From: CALAGB01 sp963789565
Lineage (GTDB): Bacteria; Chloroflexota; Chloroflexia; Thermomicrobiales; Thermomicrobiaceae
DNA: 64,000 nt
Direction of reading: 5' to 3'
NCBI GenBank assembly: GCA_963789565.1
Contig: CAWBKX010000002.1
Location: 248,001-312,000 of the forward strand
Under the pieces are notes generated by a model, which saw nothing but the letters and a program-made list of their open reading frames with translations, had not been told where the DNA came from and ran no database searches. A program made the position numbers and the translations under genes. Of this stretch, positions 18,013 to 27,145 are shown in pieces (position 1 is the stretch's first letter; every line of letters begins with the position of its first letter).

Positions 18013-19110
18013 GTGCCCGACCTGTCGACTCCTCGAGCGAAGCGGGCGATGCTGGTTGCGGCGGCGGCTGTGGTCGTCGGATGGGTCGTGTGGCATGCGC
18101 GCGGAGCGCTGACACCGTTCATCATCGGCGCGGTCGTCGCATATCTGCTCGCGCCAATTGTCGATCTCGTACACCGCAACCTACACATGCCGAGCAGGCT
18201 TTCCGGGCTCTCAAACGCCCTGGCAGTGATCATTACCTACCTCGGCGTGCTGGCCGTCCTGGTGGCGGCCGGTTACTACCTGATTCCGCCCTTGATTGAT
18301 CAGACCAATCAGTTTGCCAACAATGTGCCGACGTACTTCACGGATGCGCAGACGCAGTTCAATCGACTGAATGAGTTCTATCAAAGCAACGTGCCTGAAG
18401 TCGTTCGAACGAATATCCAGAACAATCTCGATACTGTTGGTACTCAGGTCTCGGACACCGTTCGCGCCGCCATGAAAGTGACGTTCACGGCCGTGAGCAC
18501 GCTGATTGGCTTCATCGCTGGTCTGGCGCTCCTCCCATTGTGGGTTTTCTACGTGTTGAAAGACCAGCGGCGTGGGATGGCCTGGTTCTACAATCTCTGG
18601 CCGCCAAGTTGGCGCGCGGACGTGCGTGAGGTGGTGAGCATCATCGACCGCATTCTCGCCGCCTACATACGGGTGCAGCTGTTTCTCGCGGTCCTAATTG
18701 GCACGACGACCGGCGTCGCCATGTGGTTGATCGGGATCAAACAGGCCATCGTTCTCGGGCTTCTGGCTGGGCTTTTCGAGCTGGTGCCGGTTCTCGGTCC
18801 CTGGCTGGCGTTTGCGGCAGCGGCGCTGGTGACACTCGCGACCGACCCCGATAAATTCCTCTTCGTGGCGCTCGCGTTCATCTGCATACAGCAGCTCGAG
18901 AACACGTTTCTGGTTCCCAAGCTTCAGGGGGATGCGCTACGAATCAACCCGGCGTTCATCATGATGCTGTTGGTGATTGGTGGGGCTCTCTGGGGCTTTC
19001 CTGGACTGGTCGTTATCGTGCCGCTCACCGCGGCGCTGCGAGACGTGTTCGTGTACCTCTACCGTCGCACCGATATGCCTCCAGCCGAAGCCGAACTCGA
19101 GGAAGTCTAA
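18013..19110 (+). CDS. AI-2E/PerM family membrane protein
   Basis: The 365-residue protein has about eight membrane segments arranged 3 + 1 + 4, as in the AI-2E transporter (PerM/TqsA/YdiK) family. There is an extracytoplasmic amphipathic region after segment 3 (NQFANNVPTYFTDAQTQFNR). The family signature near the end is FELVPVLGPWLAFAAAALV followed by LENTFLVPKLQGDALRINP. Members include autoinducer-2 exporters and Na+/H+ antiporters, so the substrate should be left open. GTG 18013 has GGAG five bases upstream. It ends in an acidic tail. It may be cotranscribed with accDA, about 200 bases away, but no shared signal is clear. Confidence 0.85.
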   Translation: MPDLSTPRAKRAMLVAAAAVVVGWVVWHARGALTPFIIGAVVAYLLAPIVDLVHRNLHMPSRLSGLSNALAVIITYLGVLAVLVAAGYYLIPPLIDQTNQFANNVPTYFTDAQTQFNRLNEFYQSNVPEVVRTNIQNNLDTVGTQVSDTVRAAMKVTFTAVSTLIGFIAGLALLPLWVFYVLKDQRRGMAWFYNLWPPSWRADVREVVSIIDRILAAYIRVQLFLAVLIGTTTGVAMWLIGIKQAIVLGLLAGLFELVPVLGPWLAFAAAALVTLATDPDKFLFVALAFICIQQLENTFLVPKLQGDALRINPAFIMMLLVIGGALWGFPGLVVIVPLTAALRDVFVYLYRRTDMPPAEAELEEV

Positions 19111-19172
19111 ACGGTCCCCTGAGTCCCATCGATTAAATCGGCATCTCGGCTGCGCCTAAACCGCCATGGTCG

Positions 19173-20690
19173 CTACTCTTCGGACCCGTCGGCCGCGATC
19201 CCGAGCACGGCCTTTGAGCGCAGATGCGGGAAGAGAATTACTTCTCTGATGTTCTGCTGGTCGGTCAGCAGCATCGCGAGACGATCGATCCCCAGGCCAA
19301 AGCCTCCCGTTGGTGGCATGCCGTACATCAATGCATTGACGTAATCATCATCGACCATCATCGCGTCGGCGTCTCCCGCCGCGCGGTCTCGCGCCTGCTC
19401 CAGGAAACGCTGCAGCTGATCCATCGGGTCGTTCAGCTCGGTGTACGCGTTGCCCATCTCCAGTCCGGCGATGAACGGCTGGAAGCGTTCGACAAGTCGC
19501 GGATCGTCGGGAGAGCGCTTGGCCAGCGGCGAGAGCTCGACCGGATAATCGATCAAGAACGTTGGCTGAATCAGCTTTGGTCGCACGAACGTCTTCATCA
19601 ATTCATCGACAATGCGCGGCCACACAGTGGTCGGCTCCACGTCGGCGCCAACGTCCTTGGCCCGCTGGTAGAGTTCGGCGCGATCCGTTATTTCCAGGAA
19701 GTCGATGCCGGTAGCGTCGAGTAGGGCATCCCGCAACTTCAAGCGTGGCCAAGGCGGAGTCAGATCGACGTCGTTTCCGTCATAGGTGATCTGCAGCGTG
19801 CCCAACGCCTGTTGCGCCACGAACGGAATCATCTGCTCGCATAGTTCCATCACATCGGTGTAATCGGCATAGGCCATGTAGAACTCGAGCATGGTGAACT
19901 CAGGGGAGTGGCGTGTGTCGATACCCTCATTGCGGAAATCCTTGCAGATCTCGTAGACGCGCTCGAATCCGCCCACCAGCAGGCGCTTGAGATAGAGCTC
20001 ATCAGCGATGCGTAAGAAGAACTCTTGATCAAGCGAGTGGTAATGGGTCGTGAACGGCCGCGCCGCCGCGCCGCCGTAGAGGGGCTGCAACGTCGGCGTC
20101 TCTACTTCGATGAATCCATGCTCGTCGAAGAACTGCCGCATCGCGCGGATCATCAAACTGCGAACCATGAAGACTCTGCGAACATCGTCGCTCGAGATCA
20201 GATCGGCATAACGCTGCCGGTAGCGCGTCTCAGTGTCGCTCAGCCCGTGCCACTTTTCTGGCGGTGGGTTGATGGCCTTACTCAGAAACGTGAAGTCCGC
20301 CACCTGAAGCGATATTTCGCCCGTCCGAGTGCGGAACAGGGTTCCTCCTGCTTCCACGAAATCACCCAGATCGATGAGGCGTCGAAATGCGTCGAACTCC
20401 TCGTCGCTGAGATTTCCTCGGCGCAGGTATAGTTGAATCGAGCCGCCGCCGTCCTTGACGTGCGCGAAAATCGACTTGCCCATGTTTCGAATAGACGAGA
20501 CTCTCCCAGCCACCCTGATCGTCTCGGTGTCGGGACCACCCTCGAGGTCCGCTTCAACCTCGGCAAAGCGCTCAATCGCCTGGGCCGACGTATGTGTACG
20601 ATGAGACCGTGGCGGATACGGTTCGACACCCCGTCGCCTGAGTTCCTCGACCTTGTCAAGGCGTTGCTGCTGTTGTTCGTTCAAATTCAT
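19173..20690 (-). CDS. lysS: Lysyl-tRNA synthetase, class II
   Basis: The 505-residue protein has an N-terminal OB-fold anticodon-binding domain (about residues 50-160, with VAGRVSSIRNMGKSIFAHVK) and a class II catalytic domain. Motif 2 lies in VYEICKDFRNEGIDTRHSPE and motif 3 in GFGLGIDRLAMLLTDQQNIR, followed by LFPHLR. It charges tRNA-Lys with lysine. It lies downstream of greA on the same strand; an intrinsic terminator between the two indicates that part of transcription stops before lysS. ATG 20690 follows GAGGTG by nine bases. Confidence 0.96.
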   Translation of the reverse strand: MNLNEQQQQRLDKVEELRRRGVEPYPPRSHRTHTSAQAIERFAEVEADLEGGPDTETIRVAGRVSSIRNMGKSIFAHVKDGGGSIQLYLRRGNLSDEEFDAFRRLIDLGDFVEAGGTLFRTRTGEISLQVADFTFLSKAINPPPEKWHGLSDTETRYRQRYADLISSDDVRRVFMVRSLMIRAMRQFFDEHGFIEVETPTLQPLYGGAAARPFTTHYHSLDQEFFLRIADELYLKRLLVGGFERVYEICKDFRNEGIDTRHSPEFTMLEFYMAYADYTDVMELCEQMIPFVAQQALGTLQITYDGNDVDLTPPWPRLKLRDALLDATGIDFLEITDRAELYQRAKDVGADVEPTTVWPRIVDELMKTFVRPKLIQPTFLIDYPVELSPLAKRSPDDPRLVERFQPFIAGLEMGNAYTELNDPMDQLQRFLEQARDRAAGDADAMMVDDDYVNALMYGMPPTGGFGLGIDRLAMLLTDQQNIREVILFPHLRSKAVLGIAADGSEE

Positions 20691-20750
20691 GTTTGGTGCA
20701 CCTCAATTCGTCGACGAGCGGTCAGATCTCTCCCGTGGGGCGGCGCCCAC

Positions 20751-20784
20751 AAAAAAGCCGCGGTACGAAGATCCGTCCGCGGCT
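20751..20784 (-). terminator. Intrinsic terminator between greA and lysS
   Basis: On the minus strand AGCCGCGG is followed by a 13-base loop, then CCGCGGCT and a run of T. The perfect 8-base stem plus T tract is a standard intrinsic terminator directly after greA. lysS lies 60 bases further on, so readthrough or its own promoter must supply it. Confidence 0.85.
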
Positions 20785-20806
20785 CGCTCTCACTCGATGT
20801 TGACGG

Positions 20807-21277
20807 CTACTCGACCCGTTCGACCGTGAAGGTCGTTTCGCCTCCTGGAGCGCGGACGATCACTTTTTCTCCCGCGCGTTTACCGAGAACCGCCGCGCCG
20901 ACGGGCGACTGCGTCGAGATCTTACCATGGAGGGTGTTTGCCTCTTCAGGACTGACCAGCGTCCAGGCCTCTCGTTCACCGCTGTCGTCCACCAGGGTTA
21001 CGTGTGACCCGAACTGAACCACGTCCATCGCGCCGCTCTTGGTTGCGACACGAGCGTGGCGCAGCAAATTCTCGATCTCGCGAACGCGAGCCTCGATGAT
21101 GACGAGTTCCTCTTTGGTGTCCTCGTACTCGCTGTTGTCGGAGACGTCACCATCCATGGTGAGCTCCTGAATGCGTTGGGCAACAGCGGGCAGCTTGACG
21201 GTGCGGAGCGAGTTGAGCTCCTGTTCGAGGTCCACCTTTCCGTCAGCAGTCAGGATCACGGAACGTTCGCCGGGCAT
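20807..21277 (-). CDS. greA: Transcription elongation factor GreA
   Basis: The 156-residue protein has the usual GreA length and order. An N-terminal antiparallel coiled coil contains the acidic tip DGDVSDNSEYEDTKEE, which inserts into the RNA polymerase secondary channel. The C-terminal FKBP-like domain contains VQFGSHVTLVD and SPVGAAVLGKRAGEKV. It stimulates cleavage of backtracked transcripts. ATG 21277 is preceded by AGAAGGG; the open frame continues 13 codons upstream without similarity. A good promoter lies about 200 bases upstream, and an intrinsic terminator follows the stop. Confidence 0.95.
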   Translation of the reverse strand: MPGERSVILTADGKVDLEQELNSLRTVKLPAVAQRIQELTMDGDVSDNSEYEDTKEELVIIEARVREIENLLRHARVATKSGAMDVVQFGSHVTLVDDSGEREAWTLVSPEEANTLHGKISTQSPVGAAVLGKRAGEKVIVRAPGGETTFTVERVE

Positions 21278-21436
21278 TGCTACCCTTCTTTCGCACTTCC
21301 TGGAGACAAACAACAATCGCGCTGCTCACGTGGAGCCCGCACGCCCGAAATCTGAACTGTGGAGTGTCAAAGTCCCGGCCACAGGGGGGAACCGGGCGAG
21401 GTCTCGAATTGAGTTCAGCCCGCAGATACGTCAAGA

Positions 21437-21459
21437 GCCGAGGACACAACGTCCTCGGC
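21437..21459 (-). other. Short hairpin at the start of the greA leader
   Basis: GCCGAGGAC and GTCCTCGGC form a perfect nine-base stem with a five-base loop. It starts about ten bases after the predicted greA transcription start and has no T tract, so it is more likely a 5' stability or regulatory hairpin than a terminator. Confidence 0.45.
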
Positions 21460-21475
21460 ATTTCGCACGTTGGTA

Positions 21476-21504
21476 ATTATACACCGCGTACGGTCAATCC
21501 GCAA
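21476..21504 (-). promoter_or_regulatory. Predicted greA promoter
   Basis: On the minus strand TTGCGG (21504-21499) and TATAAT (21481-21476) are separated by exactly 17 bases. This fits a housekeeping sigma promoter and predicts a greA leader of about 190 bases. Confidence 0.65.
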
Positions 21505-21552
21505 CGCTTAAACCCGCGTGGAGCCTCGCGAAACTCATCATGAAAGACTCGG

Positions 21553-21626
21553 TGGGTGAGAAGGGACTTGAACCCCTGACCTCGCGGATGTGAACCGCGC
21601 GCTCTAACCAGCTGAGCTACTCACCC
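21553..21626 (-). tRNA. tRNA-Val (anticodon CAC)
   Basis: The 74-base minus-strand RNA has acceptor GGGTGAG/CTCACCC with discriminator A, a D arm AGCTCAGCTGGTTAGAGC, an anticodon arm CGCGG-TTCACAT-CCGCG (CAC at 34-36) and a T loop TTCAAGT. The 3' CCA is not encoded (the genome reads CCG after the discriminator), unlike the other tRNAs in this window. Confidence 0.93.
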
Positions 21627-21650
21627 GTGAGCAGAGCGAGTATAGCATGC

Positions 21651-21711
21651 AAAAATCGGCCTCACAATTGGCACGTTCCGAGCGATCTCGCGTCGTTCGG
21701 AGCCGATTTTT
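21651..21711. terminator. Long inverted repeat, possible bidirectional terminator
   Basis: AAAAATCGGC at 21651 pairs with GCCGATTTTT ending at 21711; inside it TCCGA pairs with TCGGA. Both strands read a G/C stem followed by T5. It lies between ridA and tRNA-Val and may isolate the tRNA from upstream transcription. Confidence 0.5.
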
Positions 21712-21722
21712 CCCAGTCAATC

Positions 21723-21753
21723 AAAAATGAGCAGACGTCGTAACGTCTGCTCA
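21723..21753 (-). terminator. Intrinsic terminator after ridA
   Basis: TGAGCAGACGT and its exact complement form an 11-base stem with a four-base loop, followed on the minus strand by TTTTT. It lies 27 bases after the ridA stop. Confidence 0.85.
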
Positions 21754-21780
21754 GCGCCTATCGCTCGGTTGTGAATTCGG

Positions 21781-22164
21781 TCAGTCGCACTCGGCGATGC
21801 ACTCGACCTCGACGAGAGCGCCCGCTGGGAGTTTCGCAACCTGCACCGTGCTGCGCGCGGGTGGCATATTGATGAAATAGCGGGCATACACCTCGTTGAA
21901 CGCGGCGAAGTCATCTAAATTCGCCAGGAAGCAGGTGGTCTTAACGGCGCGGTCCAATGACGAACCCGCGGCAGCCAACACTCCCTCGACGTTCTTCATG
22001 ACTCGGTCGGCCTGCTCGGCGATGCCGCCCTCAACCAATTTTCCGGTGGCTGGATCGAGTGGAATCTGCCCCGCGGTATAGACCACGTTGCCGAGCTTAA
22101 TTGCCTGTGAATAGGGGCCAATCGCCTGAGGGGCGTTGTTGGTCGAAACTACGCTCTTCGCCAT
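21781..22164 (-). CDS. ridA: RidA family enamine/imine deaminase
   Basis: The 127-residue protein is the usual RidA length. It has the YjgF signature segments AIGPYSQAIKLGNVVYTAGQ and PPARSTVQVAKLPAGALVEV, the latter with the arginine that binds the substrate carboxylate and the conserved VEVECIA end. It hydrolyses reactive 2-aminoacrylate and other enamines released by PLP enzymes. It forms trimers in characterised members. ATG 22164 (MAKSVV) is preferred to 22176. An intrinsic terminator follows, and the gene is divergent from the glycosyltransferase. Confidence 0.95.
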   Translation of the reverse strand: MAKSVVSTNNAPQAIGPYSQAIKLGNVVYTAGQIPLDPATGKLVEGGIAEQADRVMKNVEGVLAAAGSSLDRAVKTTCFLANLDDFAAFNEVYARYFINMPPARSTVQVAKLPAGALVEVECIAECD

Positions 22165-22326
22165 GTGTCGTCCCATCTTGTCTAGCCGCGGGATGCGGAG
22201 AAATCATCGCGTCACTCTAGCATCGTCAAACTGGACGGTCAAACGAAGGGCAAGGACGTCGCCGACTATACTGTTCCGTGTTCATGGTGCTCGAACGTTA
22301 TCTGAGCACGTTCGATTTGAAGCTGA

Positions 22327-23325
22327 ATGTCGACTTGCACGATCATCATTGTCACGTACAACGGATGGACCATTACCCGCCAATGCCTGGAGGCGCTCGA
22401 GGTTGAACGTTGCCCCGGCATTGACGTGGTGGTGATCGACAATGGGTCGTCCGACGACACACCTGCACAGGTGAGTCGTGACTTCAAATGGGCCAACGTC
22501 GTTGAGACTGGTCGCAATCTGGGCTTTGCCGCCGCCAATAACCTGGCCATCAGCCGATCCGCGAGTGAATTCGTTCTTTTGCTCAACAGTGATGCCATCG
22601 TTCAGCCGGGGAGTGTCAGCGCCTTGATAGAGACGATTTCGGCCGCCCCTCAGATTGGTTCGGCTGCCGCGGCAATGGTCTTTCGCTCTCATCCTGACGT
22701 GGTTTCGTCCGCCGGGATCGACGTCTTTTCTAACGGTCTGGCGCTCGATCGCGCTATGGGGAAACCCGTAGATGTGCTGGAGGACCACGCCGACGTCTTC
22801 GGCGTTTCGGCTGGAGCTGCCATCTACCGACGCGAGGCGCTTGATGACGTGGGTCTCTTTCCGGAGGCGTTCTTCATGTATCTTGAAGATGTCGATCTTG
22901 CCTGGCGCCTGAGATTACGCGGATGGGAATCTCGACTTTCGACGCGTGCGACAGTCCAGCACGTCTATTCGGCCTCCTCAATTGAAGGCTCGCCCTTCAA
23001 GCGACGACTCCTCGCACGCAACCGGATTTGGTACATGGTGCGGTGCTTTCCCGGTTGGTTGTGGCGTCGACAGGGAGGCCGCATCGCGCTCTATGACTTG
23101 ATGGTTGGAGCCAGCGCTGTGACTCGCAGGGATGGGGCCAGCCTGTCCGGAAGACTCAACGGATTCGCTGACCTGCGTCCGCGACTTGCGGAACGCCGCG
23201 AAATCCAACGTAGAGTCACCGCCCGGAGAGCCGATCTTGAACCGTGGATTCAGAAATCTCCGTCTCCACGCGAGCTCGCCGAACTGCGGCGTCTGTCGGG
23301 CCGGTTTGCCAACTCGGAAGATTGA
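22327..23325 (+). CDS. Glycosyltransferase family 2
   Basis: The 332-residue GT-A glycosyltransferase has CTIIIVTYNGWTITRQCLEA, then VIDNGSSDDT, TGRNLGFAAANNLAIS and the metal-binding LLNSDA. FFMYLEDVDLAWRLRLRGWE contains the acidic catalytic-base motif of the rhamnosyltransferase-like (WbbL) subgroup. It probably adds a sugar to a cell-surface glycan. The C-terminal third is basic and amphipathic, suggesting membrane association, with no clear transmembrane span. The gene stands alone, divergent from ridA and upstream of the VanW-type wall protein gene. Confidence 0.85.
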   Translation: MSTCTIIIVTYNGWTITRQCLEALEVERCPGIDVVVIDNGSSDDTPAQVSRDFKWANVVETGRNLGFAAANNLAISRSASEFVLLLNSDAIVQPGSVSALIETISAAPQIGSAAAAMVFRSHPDVVSSAGIDVFSNGLALDRAMGKPVDVLEDHADVFGVSAGAAIYRREALDDVGLFPEAFFMYLEDVDLAWRLRLRGWESRLSTRATVQHVYSASSIEGSPFKRRLLARNRIWYMVRCFPGWLWRRQGGRIALYDLMVGASAVTRRDGASLSGRLNGFADLRPRLAERREIQRRVTARRADLEPWIQKSPSPRELAELRRLSGRFANSED

Positions 23326-23487
23326 ACCCACTCCTCGCAACGAAACGACTCGCTTTTCGTTACCCTTATGCAAAGTGTATGATCTGGTCACGCGATTTCA
23401 GTGCCGCTCTGGCACGAATACCCGAGACTACATAACCAAGACGACACGCAATCTCCACATTTCATTGGGAAGGGAACAGTAGAGAGC

Positions 23488-25716
23488 GTGGTTGGAAAAG
23501 CTGCCTACGGATACGACGCCGGTCGTTCGACTCCCGGACGTTCACGTGGCGTGCCTGCCGCGTTTGTGCGGTTCGGGCTCATTCTCGTTCTCGTCTTTTC
23601 GGCACTCGTGGCCATTGGGAGCTGTCTGTTGCTCTTTTATGGCTGGACTCACGACGATTCGGTGTTCCGGGGCGTGACCTCGGCTGGCGCGAACTTAAGT
23701 GGGTTGAATCAGCAGCAGGCAACCGATCGGATTGCCCAACAAATCCAGTCGACGGCACCTCAACAGATCGTTCTTAGCTATAACGGGCAAACATGGACCG
23801 TTCCAGCGTCCTCGCTTGGAATTACCTACGATGCGAACGCAACCGCGCAGGAAGCGCTTCAAGTGGGCCACGCGGGCGGCTTGTGGGAGCAGAGCCACGA
23901 CTGGTTAACCACCCTGTCATCTGGGCATGACGTTGCCGTCCAGTTCAGCTTCAATGATCAGTCAGCCTATGCCGCACTTCAGAAGCTAGCGGGTCCGGTC
24001 ACCACGGCTCCTCAGAACGCGCACTATGCGTTTGATCCAGACGGCAAGCTAACTGTTGCGGACGGCACGCCCGGCGTCGCCATCGACGTGGCGGCTACCA
24101 TCAACGCGATGCGCGGCAACGTAGCGCAGCTCTCGTCGGACCCGGTTGCGATCCACACAAAGCAGATCAGTCCGAACATTCAGGCGTCCGATCTGCAACG
24201 TGGGCTGTCCGCTGCAAATGCCATGGTTTCATCTCCACTGGTTTTGGCGAACCATGGCACCAAATGGGAGGTTTCCCCCGAGACGCTACGTGAGATGCTC
24301 CAGGTCGATGCGGCTTCGAGCAACGGTCAGGTGCAGATCTCGAGCTCCGCGCTGGAAGCGTATATCAGCCAGATAGCGGATCAGGTTCACACCAACGGAC
24401 AGAACGCCGGGGTCAAGGTCGACGGCGGTCAGTTCACGGTTGACAAGAGCGCCAATGGAGAATCACTCGACGCGCACGCTACCGCTGCCAATGCCGTTCA
24501 GGCGCTCGAGAGTGGGCGGCATGAAATCGACGTCGCGCTGACATCATCGCCGGCCGCTGTGGTCGACGCTGACGCTCAGGACGCGATCTCGCACGCGCAA
24601 CAGATTGTCAGTCAGCCGCTGACGCTCACCTGGGACGGTGGCAGCCAACAATTGACGGCCGATCAGATGACGTCGATTCTGGCGTTCACGACGCAGCCGG
24701 ACAAGACGCCAAAGATCGCCGTGAGTGTCAACAATGACGCCGTCGCCTCGCTGCTCGAATCGCTTCGCTCTCAGGTTGAAGTGCCTGCCAAGAACGCCGA
24801 CCTGCGTTACCTCAATGGCGCCGTGACCGTGCAGTCGCCGGAGCAAGCGGGCACGTCGTTGGATGCCAATGCATCCGCGACTGTCATTGAAACGGCGATT
24901 TCGTCAGGCAATCAAAGCGTGGCACTCTCGACGACGCCGGTGCAGCCGCAAGTCACGGCCGCCATGGCCAGCACCATCTCGCTGCCCGACAAGCTCTCCA
25001 GTGGAGCAACCTACTATGGCGGCTCCGTCGCCAATCGCGCGTTCAACGTCGAGTTGGCCATCGATCGCGTCAACGGTGCACTGATTCCACCGGGAGCGAC
25101 ATTCTCCTTCGACGGCACCGTCGGCGACGTCGACACAGCGCATGGATTCAAGCTCGGATACGGAATTGAGGCGACGAGCAATGGGAGCGTCTCGACGGTT
25201 CCATCAGTTGGCGGTGGTATCTGCCAGGTGGCGACGACGCTCTTCCACGCCGCGTTCTGGGCAGGTATGCCAATAGTACAGCGCAGCTGGCATCTGTACT
25301 GGATTCCACTCTACGGCCAGGCGCCGAGCGGCATCACTGGTCTCGACGCCACCGTCGACACTGACGTGGGTCTCGACCTCAAATTTAAGAACACGACGGA
25401 CAACTGGCTGGCAGTCGTCGCGACGGCAGACGGTACGACAGTCCGATTCGAGCTGTGGGGCACTGATCCAGGGTGGACGGTCAACGTCGACGATCCGGTC
25501 GTCACGAATGTCGTCAAAGCCGACACCGCCATGCAGTACGAGCAGAGCGATCAGCTTCCCTCCGGAACGACAGTCCTCGTCGAGCATGCCGAGGACGGCT
25601 TTGATGTGACCGTGCATCGTCAGGTTCTCGACAAAAACGGAACCGTTATCGACGACCTGAGCATGAAGAGCCACTACGTGCCTTCCGCCAACGTAACGCT
25701 GCAGGGTACAGGGTAG
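23488..25716 (+). CDS. VanW-family cell-wall protein with peptidoglycan-binding repeats
   Basis: The 742-residue protein has one N-terminal membrane anchor (FGLILVLVFSALVAIGSCLL, residues about 28-48). Repeated PG_binding_4 (YoaR-like) domains follow, each with the pattern (S/T)-LTWDGG or LSYNGQTWTVPASSLGI. The VanW domain at about residues 500-665 contains IPPGATFSFDGTVGDVD and PSVGGGICQVATTLFHAAFW, and a G5-like tail ends the protein. Such proteins are extracellular and bind peptidoglycan; VanW itself is an accessory vancomycin-cluster protein of unknown activity. GTG 23488 is the first plausible start close to the anchor. The open frame begins 29 codons earlier without a membrane signal. 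Confidence 0.85.
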   Translation: MVGKAAYGYDAGRSTPGRSRGVPAAFVRFGLILVLVFSALVAIGSCLLLFYGWTHDDSVFRGVTSAGANLSGLNQQQATDRIAQQIQSTAPQQIVLSYNGQTWTVPASSLGITYDANATAQEALQVGHAGGLWEQSHDWLTTLSSGHDVAVQFSFNDQSAYAALQKLAGPVTTAPQNAHYAFDPDGKLTVADGTPGVAIDVAATINAMRGNVAQLSSDPVAIHTKQISPNIQASDLQRGLSAANAMVSSPLVLANHGTKWEVSPETLREMLQVDAASSNGQVQISSSALEAYISQIADQVHTNGQNAGVKVDGGQFTVDKSANGESLDAHATAANAVQALESGRHEIDVALTSSPAAVVDADAQDAISHAQQIVSQPLTLTWDGGSQQLTADQMTSILAFTTQPDKTPKIAVSVNNDAVASLLESLRSQVEVPAKNADLRYLNGAVTVQSPEQAGTSLDANASATVIETAISSGNQSVALSTTPVQPQVTAAMASTISLPDKLSSGATYYGGSVANRAFNVELAIDRVNGALIPPGATFSFDGTVGDVDTAHGFKLGYGIEATSNGSVSTVPSVGGGICQVATTLFHAAFWAGMPIVQRSWHLYWIPLYGQAPSGITGLDATVDTDVGLDLKFKNTTDNWLAVVATADGTTVRFELWGTDPGWTVNVDDPVVTNVVKADTAMQYEQSDQLPSGTTVLVEHAEDGFDVTVHRQVLDKNGTVIDDLSMKSHYVPSANVTLQGTG

Positions 25717-25872
25717 ACGCGGGCTTCTGACGCGTCATGGCCGCTTGCGTGACTGACGTGGGCGGCCAGTCGTGTTTGACCCTGAGCCCAACCAGGCGCT
25801 ACGATTGTTGGTCAAACCCGAGCATCGATGCCCGGGATGCGAAAAGACATCCCGCTGAAAGGTGCAATTCCC

Positions 25873-27060
25873 TTGAAACAACGCTATATCCCGGATAAGC
25901 GGTTGCTGTCGGTCGGAGTCCTGGTGGGCGTCGCCGTCGGAGCCTGGGTCGGAACGCGTGCACGCGAATACACCGCAAATAAACCGGCCCCGTCGTTGAT
26001 CGACTGGGATCAGGCGCGCTCGATCGCAGCGAACATGAACAAGCAGACCTCCATTCCCGAGAGCGAGCGAGCGTCACTCAACGCCTATTACCAGTCCCTC
26101 ACAAGTCGCTCGATCCCCATCGTAGCGGCATATACTGGCGACGAGGTGTTGACCGATGTCGAACACGTCTATGCATTCGACCGGGTGGACTGGGTCAACG
26201 CAAACATCGACAGCTTCGCCCAAATGTTCGAGCCGCTGGAGACCCTCAATCCGCTCAGCGGACAGGATTCGCCCCATGCGATAAACCTTCTCTGGGGAAC
26301 GTTCAACCAGCGGGTACTGAGCGCTGAAATCGGCTTTCTCCTTGGATATTTGGCTCGTCGGGTGCTCGGTCAATACGATCTCACGCTCCTCGGTCGCGAA
26401 CCAGTGAGCCGTGGCAAGCTCTATTTCGTACAACCCAATATCGCTCGCGTCGAGAAGATGCTCGGATTGCCGTCGGACGATTTCCGACTTTGGCTCGCGC
26501 TGCATGAGACGACTCACGTCTTCGAGTTCGAAGCTCACCCCTGGGTTCGTCAGCACGTCAACGGCTTGCTCGAAACCTACTTTGGTTATTTGAATCAGGA
26601 CGTCGAACACCTCAAGCGCGGGTTCTCCGGCCTGAAGGTCTTCTGGGACCGTGCCAAGGAGCACCGCAGCGAAACTGATCGTTGGATCGACCTTGTTATG
26701 ACCCCCGAGCAGAAAGAGATCTTCAATTCGATGCAGGCGACCATGTCGGTCATTGAGGGCTACAGTAATCACGTGATGAATGCGGTTGGAAAGCAGCTTA
26801 TCCCGACCTACGAGGTCATTTCACGCCGCTTCGAACGACGACAACGACAGCGTACGACGGCCGAGCAGCTCTTTGCCCGATTGACGGGTCTCGACATCAA
26901 GATGGAGCAGTACCGACAAGGCGAAGCCTTCATCAACTCCGTCGTGAAGGAGCGCAGCCACGATTTCGTGCGGCAGGTCTGGATCGGACCTGAGTATCTT
27001 CCCTCGCTCGATGAGATTAAGGCGCCGGAAAGCTGGATCAAGCGCATCGAAAAGATGTGA
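25873..27060 (+). CDS. Zinc-dependent metalloprotease-like protein (zincin, F420-associated family type)
   Basis: The 395-residue protein starts with a hydrophobic segment (LLSVGVLVGVAVGAWVGTRA), then a soluble domain with the zincin motif HETTH at residues 211-215 followed by FEFEAHPWVRQHVNG. Length and motif context match the uncharacterised zincin family often labelled 'coenzyme F420 biosynthesis associated' or DUF2342. No protease substrate is known, and no F420 gene is in the window. TTG 25873 has AAAGGTG eight bases upstream; ATG 25828 lacks a ribosome binding site but cannot be excluded. The nurA gene follows 85 bases downstream. Confidence 0.78.
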   Translation: MKQRYIPDKRLLSVGVLVGVAVGAWVGTRAREYTANKPAPSLIDWDQARSIAANMNKQTSIPESERASLNAYYQSLTSRSIPIVAAYTGDEVLTDVEHVYAFDRVDWVNANIDSFAQMFEPLETLNPLSGQDSPHAINLLWGTFNQRVLSAEIGFLLGYLARRVLGQYDLTLLGREPVSRGKLYFVQPNIARVEKMLGLPSDDFRLWLALHETTHVFEFEAHPWVRQHVNGLLETYFGYLNQDVEHLKRGFSGLKVFWDRAKEHRSETDRWIDLVMTPEQKEIFNSMQATMSVIEGYSNHVMNAVGKQLIPTYEVISRRFERRQRQRTTAEQLFARLTGLDIKMEQYRQGEAFINSVVKERSHDFVRQVWIGPEYLPSLDEIKAPESWIKRIEKM

Positions 27061-27145
27061 AGCTGTTGCCTGATTTGCATGCACAGGTCGATCCGGCGGT
27101 CAGCTCAACTCGAGACGTCGCGAGTGTGCCGGAGGAACGATCCCG